Source: Lachnospiraceae bacterium (GTDB lineage: Bacteria > Bacillota > Clostridia > Lachnospirales > Lachnospiraceae). Taken from it: a DNA stretch of 25,733 nucleotides. A model generated the notes under the pieces. That model had not been told where the DNA came from. It saw nothing but the letters and a program-made list of their open reading frames with translations, and searched no databases. How positions within the stretch are numbered: the first letter of the stretch is position 1; the number at the start of each line of letters is the position of its first letter. Below, in pieces: positions 1-7,413 of the stretch. A program made the position numbers and the translations under genes. The stretch covers positions 1 to 25,733 of the forward strand of contig DPJQ01000251.1 in the NCBI GenBank assembly GCA_003542935.1, given 5' to 3'.

Positions 1-921
1 TACGGCATTTACTGCGTTTTTCTTCAAGGCATACATGGAATATTCCAGCTTCGTAGTTAAATTCAGGTCTGCAATAAGCGACCGCAGCTTTTCGCTTTTT
101 TAACAGATCGCTTTTGCCTGTTTCCGCACGGAAAATGGCAGACTGGCATTATCTTCGATTTCGCAGGCATAACCGTAAATAATGGAAAGCGGCGTGCGGA
201 CATCATGGGAAATTCCCCGTATCCATTCCGCACGGGTGTTATCCTTTTTCATCAGATATTCTCCGGCACGATTCAGCCCTGCGTTGATTTCTGCCAATTC
301 GCCTTTTTCTTCTAAATGGAACTTTTTTCCCTGTGAAAGCGATTGAATACCGTTTAAGATAGGTTCCATTGATTTTTCAACCTGATGGGCACCTCGCACA
401 AACAGGTAAAGCATCAGGAAAATATTAATCAGAAATGCAATGCCAATCCCGATACAGAATGGCCCTATATAAGCAGTGTTTGTTGAAATGTAATGGTTGA
501 AAACACTTCCGGGGATAAAACCGATTACCAACAGGCCGTCTGCCCGTTTCCAGATATTTACGGGATAATCGTCCAGATACCAGCGGCTAAACATTGCGAT
601 ATCTGTCGCGGTGTATTTACGTGGCAATTCTTCCGGCAAGCCATTTTCCCATATAACTGTGCCATCGTCATTTAAGATCATAGCCCAGGCATTGGCATGA
701 TGTAATATTTCAAGCGCTTGTGTGTCAGCAGTCGGTTTCCCATTCAAGGCGGTCATATGGCTGGAAAAGTCCTCGATTGGAAAATTGGAATCTGCTACGC
801 CATTCAGATATGCGATGAAGAAAAAGGTACCTGCCAACAGCACCTTAACAGCCAAAAAAAGGACTATGATCCGGATGGTGGAAAATATATAGCGTCGAAA
901 AAAACGTTCTGCGGTATTCAT
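1..921 (-). pseudogene. Sensor histidine kinase, broken by an in-frame stop
   Basis: This is a membrane sensor kinase of the type paired with OmpR-family regulators and bacitracin/lantibiotic ABC transporters. The readable part has 273 residues: a membrane segment near residues 17-39, an extracytoplasmic region, a second membrane segment near 153-175, and an H-box SHDVRTPLS with the phospho-accepting histidine at about residue 239. A TAA stop at 100-102 ends the frame just after the dimerisation helix. Beyond it the same frame continues without interruption to the window edge with kinase-like sequence (SEKLRSLIADLNLTTKLEYS), so a CAA to TAA change is the simplest explanation. The ATP-binding domain lies outside the window and could not be translated as part of this protein. 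The start ATG at 919-921 overlaps the original stop of the regulator gene by one base, which indicates translational coupling. Confidence 0.85.
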
Positions 922-1609
922 TATTTCGCCCCCTTGATATTAAGACGGTATCCAATCCCCTTGATCGTTACAAGTGAAACCGGCTTTGAAGGGTTTTCTT
1001 CAATCTTTTCCCGCAACGGATATGTGTTGATAATGTGCTTTCATATCCCTGCCAGAATTCACCGCAGACAGCTTCACACAGTGTGCCGGTTGTTACGATA
1101 CGTCCTGCGTTTTCTGCGAGTTTCTCCAGTAATAATAATTCTTTTCCTGTCAGTGAAAATTGATTTTTGCCATGCCTGACTTCGGCTTTCTCAAGATCAA
1201 TAACAGTAGACTCCAAATATATTTTTCGTTCTTTCTGTGGATATGCCCGGTTCAAGATCACCTGTACCCGCAGGATCAGCTCTTTCGGGTGGAATGGTTT
1301 TACCAGGTAGTCATCTGCGCCACTTTCAAATCCTGTTACCCGTTCTTCTGCTTCGCCGCGGGCTGTCAGCAGAAGAACAGGAATATTGCTTGTTTCCCGT
1401 ATTGCTTTTAATACAGACAGCCCATCCATTCCCGGCATCATGATATCAAGAATGATCATATCCGGCTGTCGGTTTTTCCATATCTTTAGTGCTTCTCTTC
1501 CGGAAGATGCCGTTAAAATATCAGAAAAACCGGCACGCTCAAAGATAGATTGTATCATTTCCAATAAATCAATCCCATCATCTACAACAAGAATTACTTT
1601 GTCGTTCAT
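921..1609 (-). pseudogene. OmpR-family response regulator, frameshifted near its C-terminus
   Basis: This is the partner regulator of the kinase. The receiver domain is complete: acidic pair D10-D11, phosphorylation aspartate D55 in the LDIMMPGMDG motif, T82 and K104. The winged-helix DNA-binding domain follows. In the recognition-helix region the frame reads STLSTHIRCGKRLKK and stops at 968. A different frame from about 1013 onward gives the expected family ending (LREKIEENPSKP, VTIKGIGYRLNIKGAK) and stops at 921-923, overlapping the kinase start as TAATG. I therefore infer a small deletion near 1013-1018, net one base out of frame, perhaps four bases. The shifted protein (213 residues) loses the last part of the winged helix and probably cannot bind DNA normally. 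The ribosome site is GGAGGTGTC just before ATG 1607-1609. Confidence 0.85.
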
Positions 1610-1628
1610 GTGACACCTCCATGCGTTT

Positions 1629-1657
1629 ATTATACCGCAAGATACCGTTCCTGACTA
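1629..1657 (-). promoter_or_regulatory. Promoter of the response regulator and kinase genes
   Basis: On the minus strand TAGTCA (1652-1657) is followed after exactly 17 bases by a perfect TATAAT (1629-1634), about 20 bases upstream of the regulator start. It is divergent from the ABC transporter promoter. This is a sequence call only. Confidence 0.6.
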
Positions 1658-1673
1658 TTTTGGTGGTAAAATC

Positions 1674-1727
1674 TCAGAGAAAAATCAGAGTTGCCTCAGA
1701 GTTATCTCAAAGTTGGCATGCTATATT
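1674..1727 (+). promoter_or_regulatory. Response-regulator operator: four hexamers at 11-bp spacing, plus -10 box
   Basis: TCAGAG occurs at 1674, 1685 and 1696, and TCAAAG at 1707, so four hexamers start exactly 11 bp apart. Direct repeats with an 11-bp period are the usual binding pattern of OmpR/PhoB-family regulators. The last repeat ends 9 bases before a TATATT -10 box (1722-1727), and no good -35 hexamer is present. This is the arrangement of an activator-dependent promoter in which the regulator replaces the -35 contact. It would drive the ABC transporter genes that start at 1758. Confidence 0.75.
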
Positions 1728-1757
1728 GAGCAGGAAAACAAAAGGAGGCAAACAGAT

Positions 1758-2426
1758 ATGAGCGAATACATGATTGAAACTCACAATTTGACAAAACGAT
1801 ACGGAAACCAGGTGAGCGTTTCCAATCTGAATACGGGTTATGTCAAAGGAGCTTTGGAGCTTGTCAATCTGCCGTACCGGGATAAAAAGCTCTTTTCGGA
1901 ATACTCCCTCGGTATGAAACAGCGGCTCGCCATTGCATTGGCTGTTATGCACGAACCGGAAGTACTGATACTGGATGAGCCGATCAATGGCCTTGACCCC
2001 ATTGGCATTGCGGAAGTCCGTTCCTTTATCCGGGAACTGTGTGATGCCAGAGGCAAGACCATTCTGATTTCCAGCCACATTCTTTCGGAAATTTCTTTGT
2101 TGGCAGACGATATTGGGATTATTGACCGTGGCGTTTTGCTGGAAGAAGAAAGTCTGAAAGAATTGGAGGAAAAGAATGCAAAATTTGTTCACTTCATCAT
2201 TTCGGATGCAAAAAAGGCTGCACAGCTTATAGGCAGTCTGTTCCAGACAAAAAATATGCGGATTGCGGATAATTACAATTTATATCTGTATGATACATCC
2301 CTGTCGGTGGCAAAGATGAACCGCATTTTTATGGAGAATGGCATTGATATCAAGGAAGCGCATCTTTGTGAGGACACACTGGAGGACTATTTCAAGAAAA
2401 TTACAGGGGGTGAGGGGATTGCTTAA
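1758..2426 (+). pseudogene. Bacitracin-type ABC transporter ATPase with internal in-frame deletion
   Basis: The protein begins MSEYMIETHNLTKRYGNQVS, the normal N-terminus of BcrA-like export ATPases. After about residue 25 it jumps to the helical region (GALELVNLPYRDKKL), then keeps the signature motif YSLGMKQR, Walker B VLILDEP, D-loop and switch histidine (ISSHILSE), and the family C-terminus. The Walker A P-loop and Q-loop are absent. The protein has 223 residues where relatives have about 300, so roughly 80 residues were lost in frame. Without the P-loop it should not hydrolyse ATP, so I class it as non-functional although the frame is open. The start ATG at 1758 has AAAGGAGGC upstream; the frame is also open further upstream, but that region holds the operator. 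It lies directly upstream of the permease fragment. Confidence 0.85.
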
Positions 2427-2688
2427 ACTGATCCAATGTGAGTTTTGGAAACTAAAGCGCAAACATTTTGTGTCCTTTGTGATCTTCGCAGCCCTGCTTT
2501 TTCCAATTCCCTTTACAGCATTGGTATTGGCAGGGAGTGTCGGAAATTTTACTGGCTTTGACGCTGTTTTTGGACTGCTTGTAACGCTGGGCGAACCAGT
2601 AATGCTGCCTATCGTTCTGGGGATTGTGGCGGCCATGTTGTTTTTTATGATGCAAACGGGAAAGAGAGGGATATTGAATTTAAACTAA
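2419..2688 (+). pseudogene. ABC-2 type permease fragment (bacitracin/lantibiotic family)
   Basis: The frame begins with a typical permease N-terminus (LLKLIQCEFWKLKRKHF) and has two hydrophobic stretches, about residues 17-39 and 60-80, ending in GIVAAMLFFMM. It then breaks off into an unrelated short tail and stops after about 90 residues, where relatives have about 240. From about 2648 another frame reads DANGKERDIEFKLRGM before its own stop, which may be the remnant of a second gene joined by deletion, possibly of the YxeA type (low confidence). The start is uncertain: TTG at 2419 fits the family start best, and GTG at 2410 is the alternative. Both overlap the end of the ATPase gene. Confidence 0.7.
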
Positions 2689-2721
2689 GAGGTATGTAAT
2701 ATCGAAATAAGGAGGAATCAC

Positions 2722-3009
2722 ATGCCGGGATCAGGAAACAAAAAGAAAGAATTTCATGATTATGTAGTGGACAGTCTTCAAAGAGTAGGTGATATCTCTA
2801 CTAAAAAAATGATGGGTGAGTACTGTATTTATAATAAGAGTAAGATTATTGGGGATATTTGCGATAATACCTTGCTGCTGAAGCCGACAGAATCGGTGCT
2901 GCGGCTAATGCCGGATGCGAAAAGGGCCTCAATGTATGAGGAATTGCCGGAGCCGAAGAAAAAGGTTAAGAAAAACAAAAGACGAACAATGGACGGCACT
3001 GGCAGGTGA
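2722..3009 (+). CDS. TfoX N-terminal domain protein, apparently internally shortened
   Basis: This is a small protein of the TfoX-N family. In Clostridia such proteins stand alone at about 100-110 residues and their role is unknown; the domain name comes from the competence regulator TfoX. The core ISTKKMMGEYCIYNKSKIIG and LLLKPTESVLRLMPDA matches the family, and the end (MYEELPEPKKK) matches the usual C-terminus. Between them about 25 residues normally containing PYEGAKxMLLVDD and a helix are missing, so MPDAKRAS runs straight into MYEELPEP. The reading frame is kept. The 95-residue product, with a lysine-rich tail, may not fold. AAGGAGGAATCAC precedes ATG 2722. It lies next to the decayed transporter genes and shares their pattern of deletions. 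Confidence 0.75.
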   Translation: MPGSGNKKKEFHDYVVDSLQRVGDISTKKMMGEYCIYNKSKIIGDICDNTLLLKPTESVLRLMPDAKRASMYEELPEPKKKVKKNKRRTMDGTGR

Positions 3010-3175
3010 AATTTCGGTCGGGGCTCTATGAAACATATTTTTTTACAAAAATGTTTAAAAAGGAGTGCAATTTGATATTTATGGTTGATAAAAGCAGGAA
3101 AATCACATAAAGTATAGATGTTAGAGGGACAACCCTGATTTTTGTTTCAGATGATCGGCAAAAGGAGCTTTTATC

Positions 3176-4063
3176 ATGAATACTTATTGTATAAGCTGTT
3201 GTTCTACCGTTGACCTGACCCCGGAGCGTATGAGGGCGCGGGAGCTTCGGTATGTATGTTTCAAATTTATGCTGGACGGGGTGGAATATCCGGATGACAT
3301 GGGCGTGACCATGCCGTCAGAAGAATTATTCCACAGAATGGAGAACGGCGCGGAAACCAAGACGTCGCAGGTGAGCGCTATGGAGTATGTGGAACATTTC
3401 GAGTCAATGCTCAAGGAGGGGAAAGATATCCTTCACGTCACGCTGTCTTCGGGGCTCAGCGGAACCTACAATTCCGCCTGTGTGGCGAAAGAGGAACTGG
3501 CACAGAAGTATCCCGGGCGGAAAATCTATATTGTGGACTCCCTGGGGGCTTCCAGCGGCTACGGTCTGCTGGTAGACACGCTGGCAGACATGCGCGACGC
3601 GGGGAAAACGGTCGATGAACTTTACGAGTGGGCCGTGGAGAACAGGCTGCGGATGCATCACTGGTTTTTCTCCACGGATCTGACATATTATATACGCGGC
3701 GGGAGAATATCCAAGACTGCCGGATTCATTGGGACGGTATTGAATATCTGTCCCCTGCTCAACATGGATCGGGGCGGCCATCTGGCGCCGAGAGAAAAAA
3801 TACGCGGGAAGCGGCAGGTGATCAAAAAGATCGTTGCAAAGATGGCGCTCTATGCCGAGAAGAAAGCGGACTACAACGGCAAGTGTTTTCTCAGCCATTC
3901 TCTTTGTATAGAGGATGCGAAGGCTGTTGCGGCCATGGTGGAGGAGCAGTTTCCCTGCCTGCAGGGAAAGGTGGAAATATTTCCCATCGGCACTACGATC
4001 GGCAGCCATACCGGCCCGGGGACGGTGGCGCTCTTCTTCTGGGGGGATAAGAGGGAGGATTGA
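3176..4063 (+). CDS. DegV family fatty-acid-binding protein
   Basis: DegV-fold proteins bind long-chain fatty acids; in Gram-positive bacteria the FakB members present the fatty acid to the kinase FakA. The 295-residue protein carries the family landmarks in order: an N-terminal strand ending in CSTVDLT, the ligand-site loop SSGLSGTYNSA from residue 91, VDSLGASSGYG, the GGRIS motif before the second lobe, and the C-terminal IGSHTGPGTVALFFWG. Length is normal. ATG 3176 has AAAGGAGC upstream. The gene appears monocistronic: about 165 bases separate it from the TfoX-like gene and about 110 bases from the blaI promoter region and gene. Which fatty acid it binds, and whether it partners with a FakA, cannot be read from the sequence. 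Confidence 0.92.
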   Translation: MNTYCISCCSTVDLTPERMRARELRYVCFKFMLDGVEYPDDMGVTMPSEELFHRMENGAETKTSQVSAMEYVEHFESMLKEGKDILHVTLSSGLSGTYNSACVAKEELAQKYPGRKIYIVDSLGASSGYGLLVDTLADMRDAGKTVDELYEWAVENRLRMHHWFFSTDLTYYIRGGRISKTAGFIGTVLNICPLLNMDRGGHLAPREKIRGKRQVIKKIVAKMALYAEKKADYNGKCFLSHSLCIEDAKAVAAMVEEQFPCLQGKVEIFPIGTTIGSHTGPGTVALFFWGDKRED

Positions 4064-4093
4064 AAACCGAGATATACTTTTTTAGCATTCCCC

Positions 4094-4150
4094 TTGACAT
4101 CTATGTTCGGCAAGTGTAGAATATATTCAAAAAATACGGCAAATGCCGAA
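4094..4150 (+). promoter_or_regulatory. Strong promoter with BlaI-type operator candidate
   Basis: TTGACA (4094-4099), a 17-base spacer and TAGAAT (4117-4122) form a near-consensus promoter ahead of blaI. The heptamer TTCGGCA sits inside the spacer (4106-4112), and its inverse TGCCGAA lies downstream at 4144-4150, where it is half of the perfect short palindrome CGGCA-AA-TGCCG (4136-4147). A dimeric repressor bound here would cover RNA polymerase, so autorepression by the adjacent BlaI protein is the natural reading. The half-site differs from the classical TACA/TGTA box of staphylococcal BlaI. Confidence 0.6.
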
Positions 4151-4176
4151 TATAATCTTGCGGGGAGGAGACCGGG

Positions 4177-4545
4177 ATGGAATATAAGACGCTGCCGAAT
4201 TCGGAACTGGAACTGATGATGATTCTTTGGAAAGCGGATCGGCCCATGACCAGGACGGAGATAGAGGGACAGCTGCCGAAAAAGAGGAATTTATCAAAAA
4301 CTACGGTACTCTCTTTTTTGTCCCGCCTTGAGGAAAAAGGGTTTGTCCGGGTGGAGAAAGAAGGACGGAGCAATTGCTATATTCCTCTGGTGAGAGAGGA
4401 AGATTATCTGCAGCAGGAAAGTGGTTCTATACTGAAACGGTTATACGGCAATTCGGTAAAGAAGTTTGTGGCGGCTCTGTATGATGGGGAAGGGCTCTCG
4501 AAAGGTCAGATCGACGAGCTTCGGGACTATCTGGACAGTCTGTAA
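4177..4545 (+). CDS. BlaI/MecI/CopY family transcriptional repressor
   Basis: This 122-residue protein has the size and pattern of BlaI/MecI repressors: an N-terminal winged helix (LPNSELELMMILW at residues 6-18, the recognition helix around LSKTTVLSFLSRLEEKGF) and a C-terminal helical dimerisation part (SVKKFVAALYDGEGLS). In the family, a membrane protease of the BlaR1 type senses an envelope signal and leads to repressor cleavage. That protease follows here after 18 bases, so the two genes form one unit. GGGGAGGAG precedes the ATG. The promoter upstream has repeated TTCGGCA half-sites that may be its operator. No beta-lactamase gene is adjacent, so the regulon beyond this pair is unknown. 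Confidence 0.92.
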   Translation: MEYKTLPNSELELMMILWKADRPMTRTEIEGQLPKKRNLSKTTVLSFLSRLEEKGFVRVEKEGRSNCYIPLVREEDYLQQESGSILKRLYGNSVKKFVAALYDGEGLSKGQIDELRDYLDSL

Positions 4546-4563
4546 GGGAGTGGGGGTGTTTTT

Positions 4564-7284
4564 GTGGAGAATTTGTTTCTTGAATTATTCCAGGTATCCA
4601 TTATGGGCGGTGCGGGGATCCTGGTGATATCTGCCCTGTCAATGGCGCTTCGGAAGAACCATACGGTTTTCTGGCGGTATTGTCTGTGGCTTTTGCTCGC
4701 TGTTCGGCTGGTTCTGCCCTTTGATTTCTCCATTCCCGGGCGGGGACTGGTCATCTCGCTTCCTATTCCAGGGATGACGGGAGGGAGTGCTTCTGCCGTT
4801 GCAGTGGACGGCCGGGAAAGTGATGCGGAGAGCCGGAGAAATGACCCGATGGGAAATATTTTGACCGCAGAGGGCGCAGAAGGCAAAGCAAAGAGCCATG
4901 ACATCAAGGATCCGATCGGAAGCGGTGAAATGGGCGTGGATTCCGTTGGCGTCGGTACGGAGAAAAGTGCAAAGGCGGAAAATGGGAAAACAGGCGGACA
5001 ATCTGCAAAAAGCCGGCAGAGCAAAACGCCGCAGGGGATGGCGCCACAGTCCGGTATATCGCAGACTATGGCATATGGGCAGGAAGCAGGTATCGCAAAC
5101 CGTGTGCTCCGTTGGGCGGCCATCGTGTGGGCCGTTGGGGCGGCGCTGCGTCTGATCTGGCAGATGATCTGTTATGCCCTCTTTTCCCGTCAGGTGAAAA
5201 GGACAGGAAAGAGGTTCGGAAAAAAGGGAGAGCTTCCGGTCTATATATCCCCGGCATCCTCGTCCCCGATGCTGGCGGGGATATATAGACCCCGTATCAT
5301 CCTTCCCCATGGGAAATACGGGAAAGAAGAGCTGGCCTTTATACTGGAGCACGAATACATCCATTACAGGAGAAAGGATCTCTGGGCAAAAATGTTGCTG
5401 GCTTTCGCGAAAACGCTCCACTGGTTCAATCCGCTGGTTTACTGGATGGAGCGGCAGGCGGTGCGGGATATGGAGCTTTTGTGTGACAGCCATGTGGTCA
5501 GGCATTTTTCCCGGGAAGAGAAAAAGCGATACGGAGCGGCGCTTTTAAACTGTGCGTCATCCAAAAGGAGCAGGACGGCCGTTTTATGCACCAGTGAATT
5601 TTCCAGGGATGCCCGGACGCTGAAAGAAAGGCTGGCCAATATTTTTTCCGGGGAAGGGAAAAAGAGGGGAGTTTTGGTTGTCGTGCTGGGTGCAGTTTGT
5701 CTGATGGCGGTGAGTATGTTTGTGATGTTTGGCGCGACCGGAAACGGCTCCCGGCAATCCGGGGACTCTGTTTCCGAAAAAACAGATGCAGGTGACCCGG
5801 GCGAAGGGGACAACACGGCGGGAGCAGAAAGCGGAAAGCAGGAAGGCGGCGGGAAATCGGTAGAAGAAGCGGACGGCAAAGGGCAGGAAGGCCGTCAGTT
5901 AGGTGACGACAGTCTGTTTTCCCGGCTGCAGACCTATACCTGGCAGGAGATCACGGTTTCGATCCCGGATGCCTGGGAGGGAAAGTACCAGGTGGAGGAA
6001 AGCGAGGATGGTTTCGCTTTGATGCAGAAGGCGTCCTATGAGAAACATGAGGGAATGGGTATGCTGTGCGGTTTTTACCGTATGGAGGGCATGGTGATCG
6101 ATTATGCGGGGGCCACGCCGCTGGCTTTTACGGGTACCCATACGTATTATATGTCGGAGCCTACGGACGTAAATTACTATTATGAAGATGAGGAGATCGC
6201 GAGGGAATATCAGGCGATGCATGAGCTGGTACGGGCCATGGCCTCCACGGTCACGATCGATAAGGAGGGAGTGAAAGAAAATCCGGAGGAATACGTGCTG
6301 CCCCTCAGCAATACGGTTTCAGTGAACAGGGATGTTCTCCTGAATTTTGCGGACAATGAGCTGAAGATTGCCCGAAACGAGATTTACGCGAGGCACGGGC
6401 GGCAGTTCAGGGATCCTTATCTGGCGGCGCACTTTGATTCCTGCAGCTGGTATCAGGGCACGGTGCCGCCGGAGGAGTTTGACGAGGGGGTGCTTTCACA
6501 GACAGAAAAGGAGAATCTGAAGGTGATCCAAAAGGCGGAGGAGGCGTACCGGGCAGAACATCCTTATCCGAAGGCGTACCAAGCGGACAGCCGGGCTTCG
6601 GAGGATCTGGATCAGGATGGCAGGGCGGAAACGATTTCCTGTAAATTCAGAGCAGAGGAGGCATCCATTGTCATTGACGGGACAGAATACGTTCTGAGTG
6701 ATATGGGAGTACAGCTGATCACTCCGGATACAGAGGTCTTTTATGTGACGGATATAGCGTCCTTTGATGAAAAACTGGAGATTGCGTTGCTGGATTACGG
6801 CCCCAGCGATGACCCGGAGACGCATTTTTTCTCCTATAAAGAGCGTCTGCATTATCTGGGGAGCATACCCGGATTCCCTTTTGCAGAGCAGACCGGGTAT
6901 AACGGGTTTGGTACCGACGGCTATGTGATCACCGAATCCCGCATAGACTTTACTCATACCAGCTATGTGTATGACTACTGGTGGTATGATGACGATGGGC
7001 AGAAACTCATCCATGACGATATCGGCTATTATGGGATCGTGCCGGAGGCGGCTCATGCGCTTTCGGAGGATATTACCGTTTATCTGGAGATGGATGAAAC
7101 CCGCATGAAAAATGTCCTTCCGGCTCAGGAACAGGTATTTTTCCTTGAGACGGACGGGAAAGAGTGGGTTCTTGTGAAAGGCAAGGACGGCACGAAGGGA
7201 TATGTGCACATTGTGGACGGAAAGATAAAAGAGCTTTCCAAGACGCCGGGGGAGGTGTTTTCAGGATTGGAATTTGCCGGTTGA
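4564..7284 (+). CDS. BlaR1-like M56 membrane metalloprotease with a large composite sensor tail
   Basis: The 906-residue protein starts with a GTG. Two membrane segments (about residues 7-30 and 35-55) are followed by a long charged, Gly/Ser/Lys-rich loop (about 75-175), a third segment (183-205), a zinc-protease domain with HEYIH at 263-267 and the downstream MELLCD element, and a fourth segment (370-391). This is the BlaR1/MecR1 core. The outer part is not a penicillin-binding domain. After a low-complexity linker it has a beta-rich domain (about 452-562), a YARHG domain (motif at 608-612), an EF-hand-like DLDQDGRAE at 681-689 with a repeat-like beta region, and an SH3-like end (WVLVKGKDGTKGYV from 868). 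SH3-like and YARHG modules occur in cell-envelope proteins, so I infer a wall or envelope signal rather than direct beta-lactam binding. It is cotranscribed with blaI. Confidence 0.85.
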   Translation: MENLFLELFQVSIMGGAGILVISALSMALRKNHTVFWRYCLWLLLAVRLVLPFDFSIPGRGLVISLPIPGMTGGSASAVAVDGRESDAESRRNDPMGNILTAEGAEGKAKSHDIKDPIGSGEMGVDSVGVGTEKSAKAENGKTGGQSAKSRQSKTPQGMAPQSGISQTMAYGQEAGIANRVLRWAAIVWAVGAALRLIWQMICYALFSRQVKRTGKRFGKKGELPVYISPASSSPMLAGIYRPRIILPHGKYGKEELAFILEHEYIHYRRKDLWAKMLLAFAKTLHWFNPLVYWMERQAVRDMELLCDSHVVRHFSREEKKRYGAALLNCASSKRSRTAVLCTSEFSRDARTLKERLANIFSGEGKKRGVLVVVLGAVCLMAVSMFVMFGATGNGSRQSGDSVSEKTDAGDPGEGDNTAGAESGKQEGGGKSVEEADGKGQEGRQLGDDSLFSRLQTYTWQEITVSIPDAWEGKYQVEESEDGFALMQKASYEKHEGMGMLCGFYRMEGMVIDYAGATPLAFTGTHTYYMSEPTDVNYYYEDEEIAREYQAMHELVRAMASTVTIDKEGVKENPEEYVLPLSNTVSVNRDVLLNFADNELKIARNEIYARHGRQFRDPYLAAHFDSCSWYQGTVPPEEFDEGVLSQTEKENLKVIQKAEEAYRAEHPYPKAYQADSRASEDLDQDGRAETISCKFRAEEASIVIDGTEYVLSDMGVQLITPDTEVFYVTDIASFDEKLEIALLDYGPSDDPETHFFSYKERLHYLGSIPGFPFAEQTGYNGFGTDGYVITESRIDFTHTSYVYDYWWYDDDGQKLIHDDIGYYGIVPEAAHALSEDITVYLEMDETRMKNVLPAQEQVFFLETDGKEWVLVKGKDGTKGYVHIVDGKIKELSKTPGEVFSGLEFAG

Positions 7285-7304
7285 CAGAGCGAAACAGGAA
7301 TGGC

Positions 7305-7333
7305 GGCGTCCCTCATAAGGGGCGTCTGCTTTT
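7305..7333 (+). terminator. Probable terminator after the BlaR1-like gene
   Basis: GGCGTCCCT (7305-7313) pairs with AGGGGCGTC (7318-7326) around a CATA loop, with two G-T pairs. TGCTTTT follows. It lies 20 bases after the stop codon. Confidence 0.5.
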
Positions 7334-7366
7334 GGGCGCGGGCGGACAGAGCTTTCGGATGATTTC

Positions 7367-7403
7367 AAAAAGGGTGGCTGCTGCAAAAATGCAACAGCCA
7401 CTC
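7367..7403 (-). terminator. Intrinsic terminator of prs
   Basis: On the minus strand GTGGCTG and CAGCCAC (7395-7401 with 7374-7380) form the base of a hairpin, with an inner TGCA-TTTT-TGCA stem. CCTTTTTG follows the stem (T run at 7367-7371). It begins about 10 bases beyond the prs stop and separates the two convergent genes. Confidence 0.7.
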
Positions 7404-7413
7404 TGCTTACCTG

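Noticed and set aside
3010..3175. Promoter for the DegV gene (TTGATA at 3085-3090 with TAAAGT 17 bases later)
   Set aside because: The -10 match is poor and several equally weak alternatives exist in this AT-rich gap.
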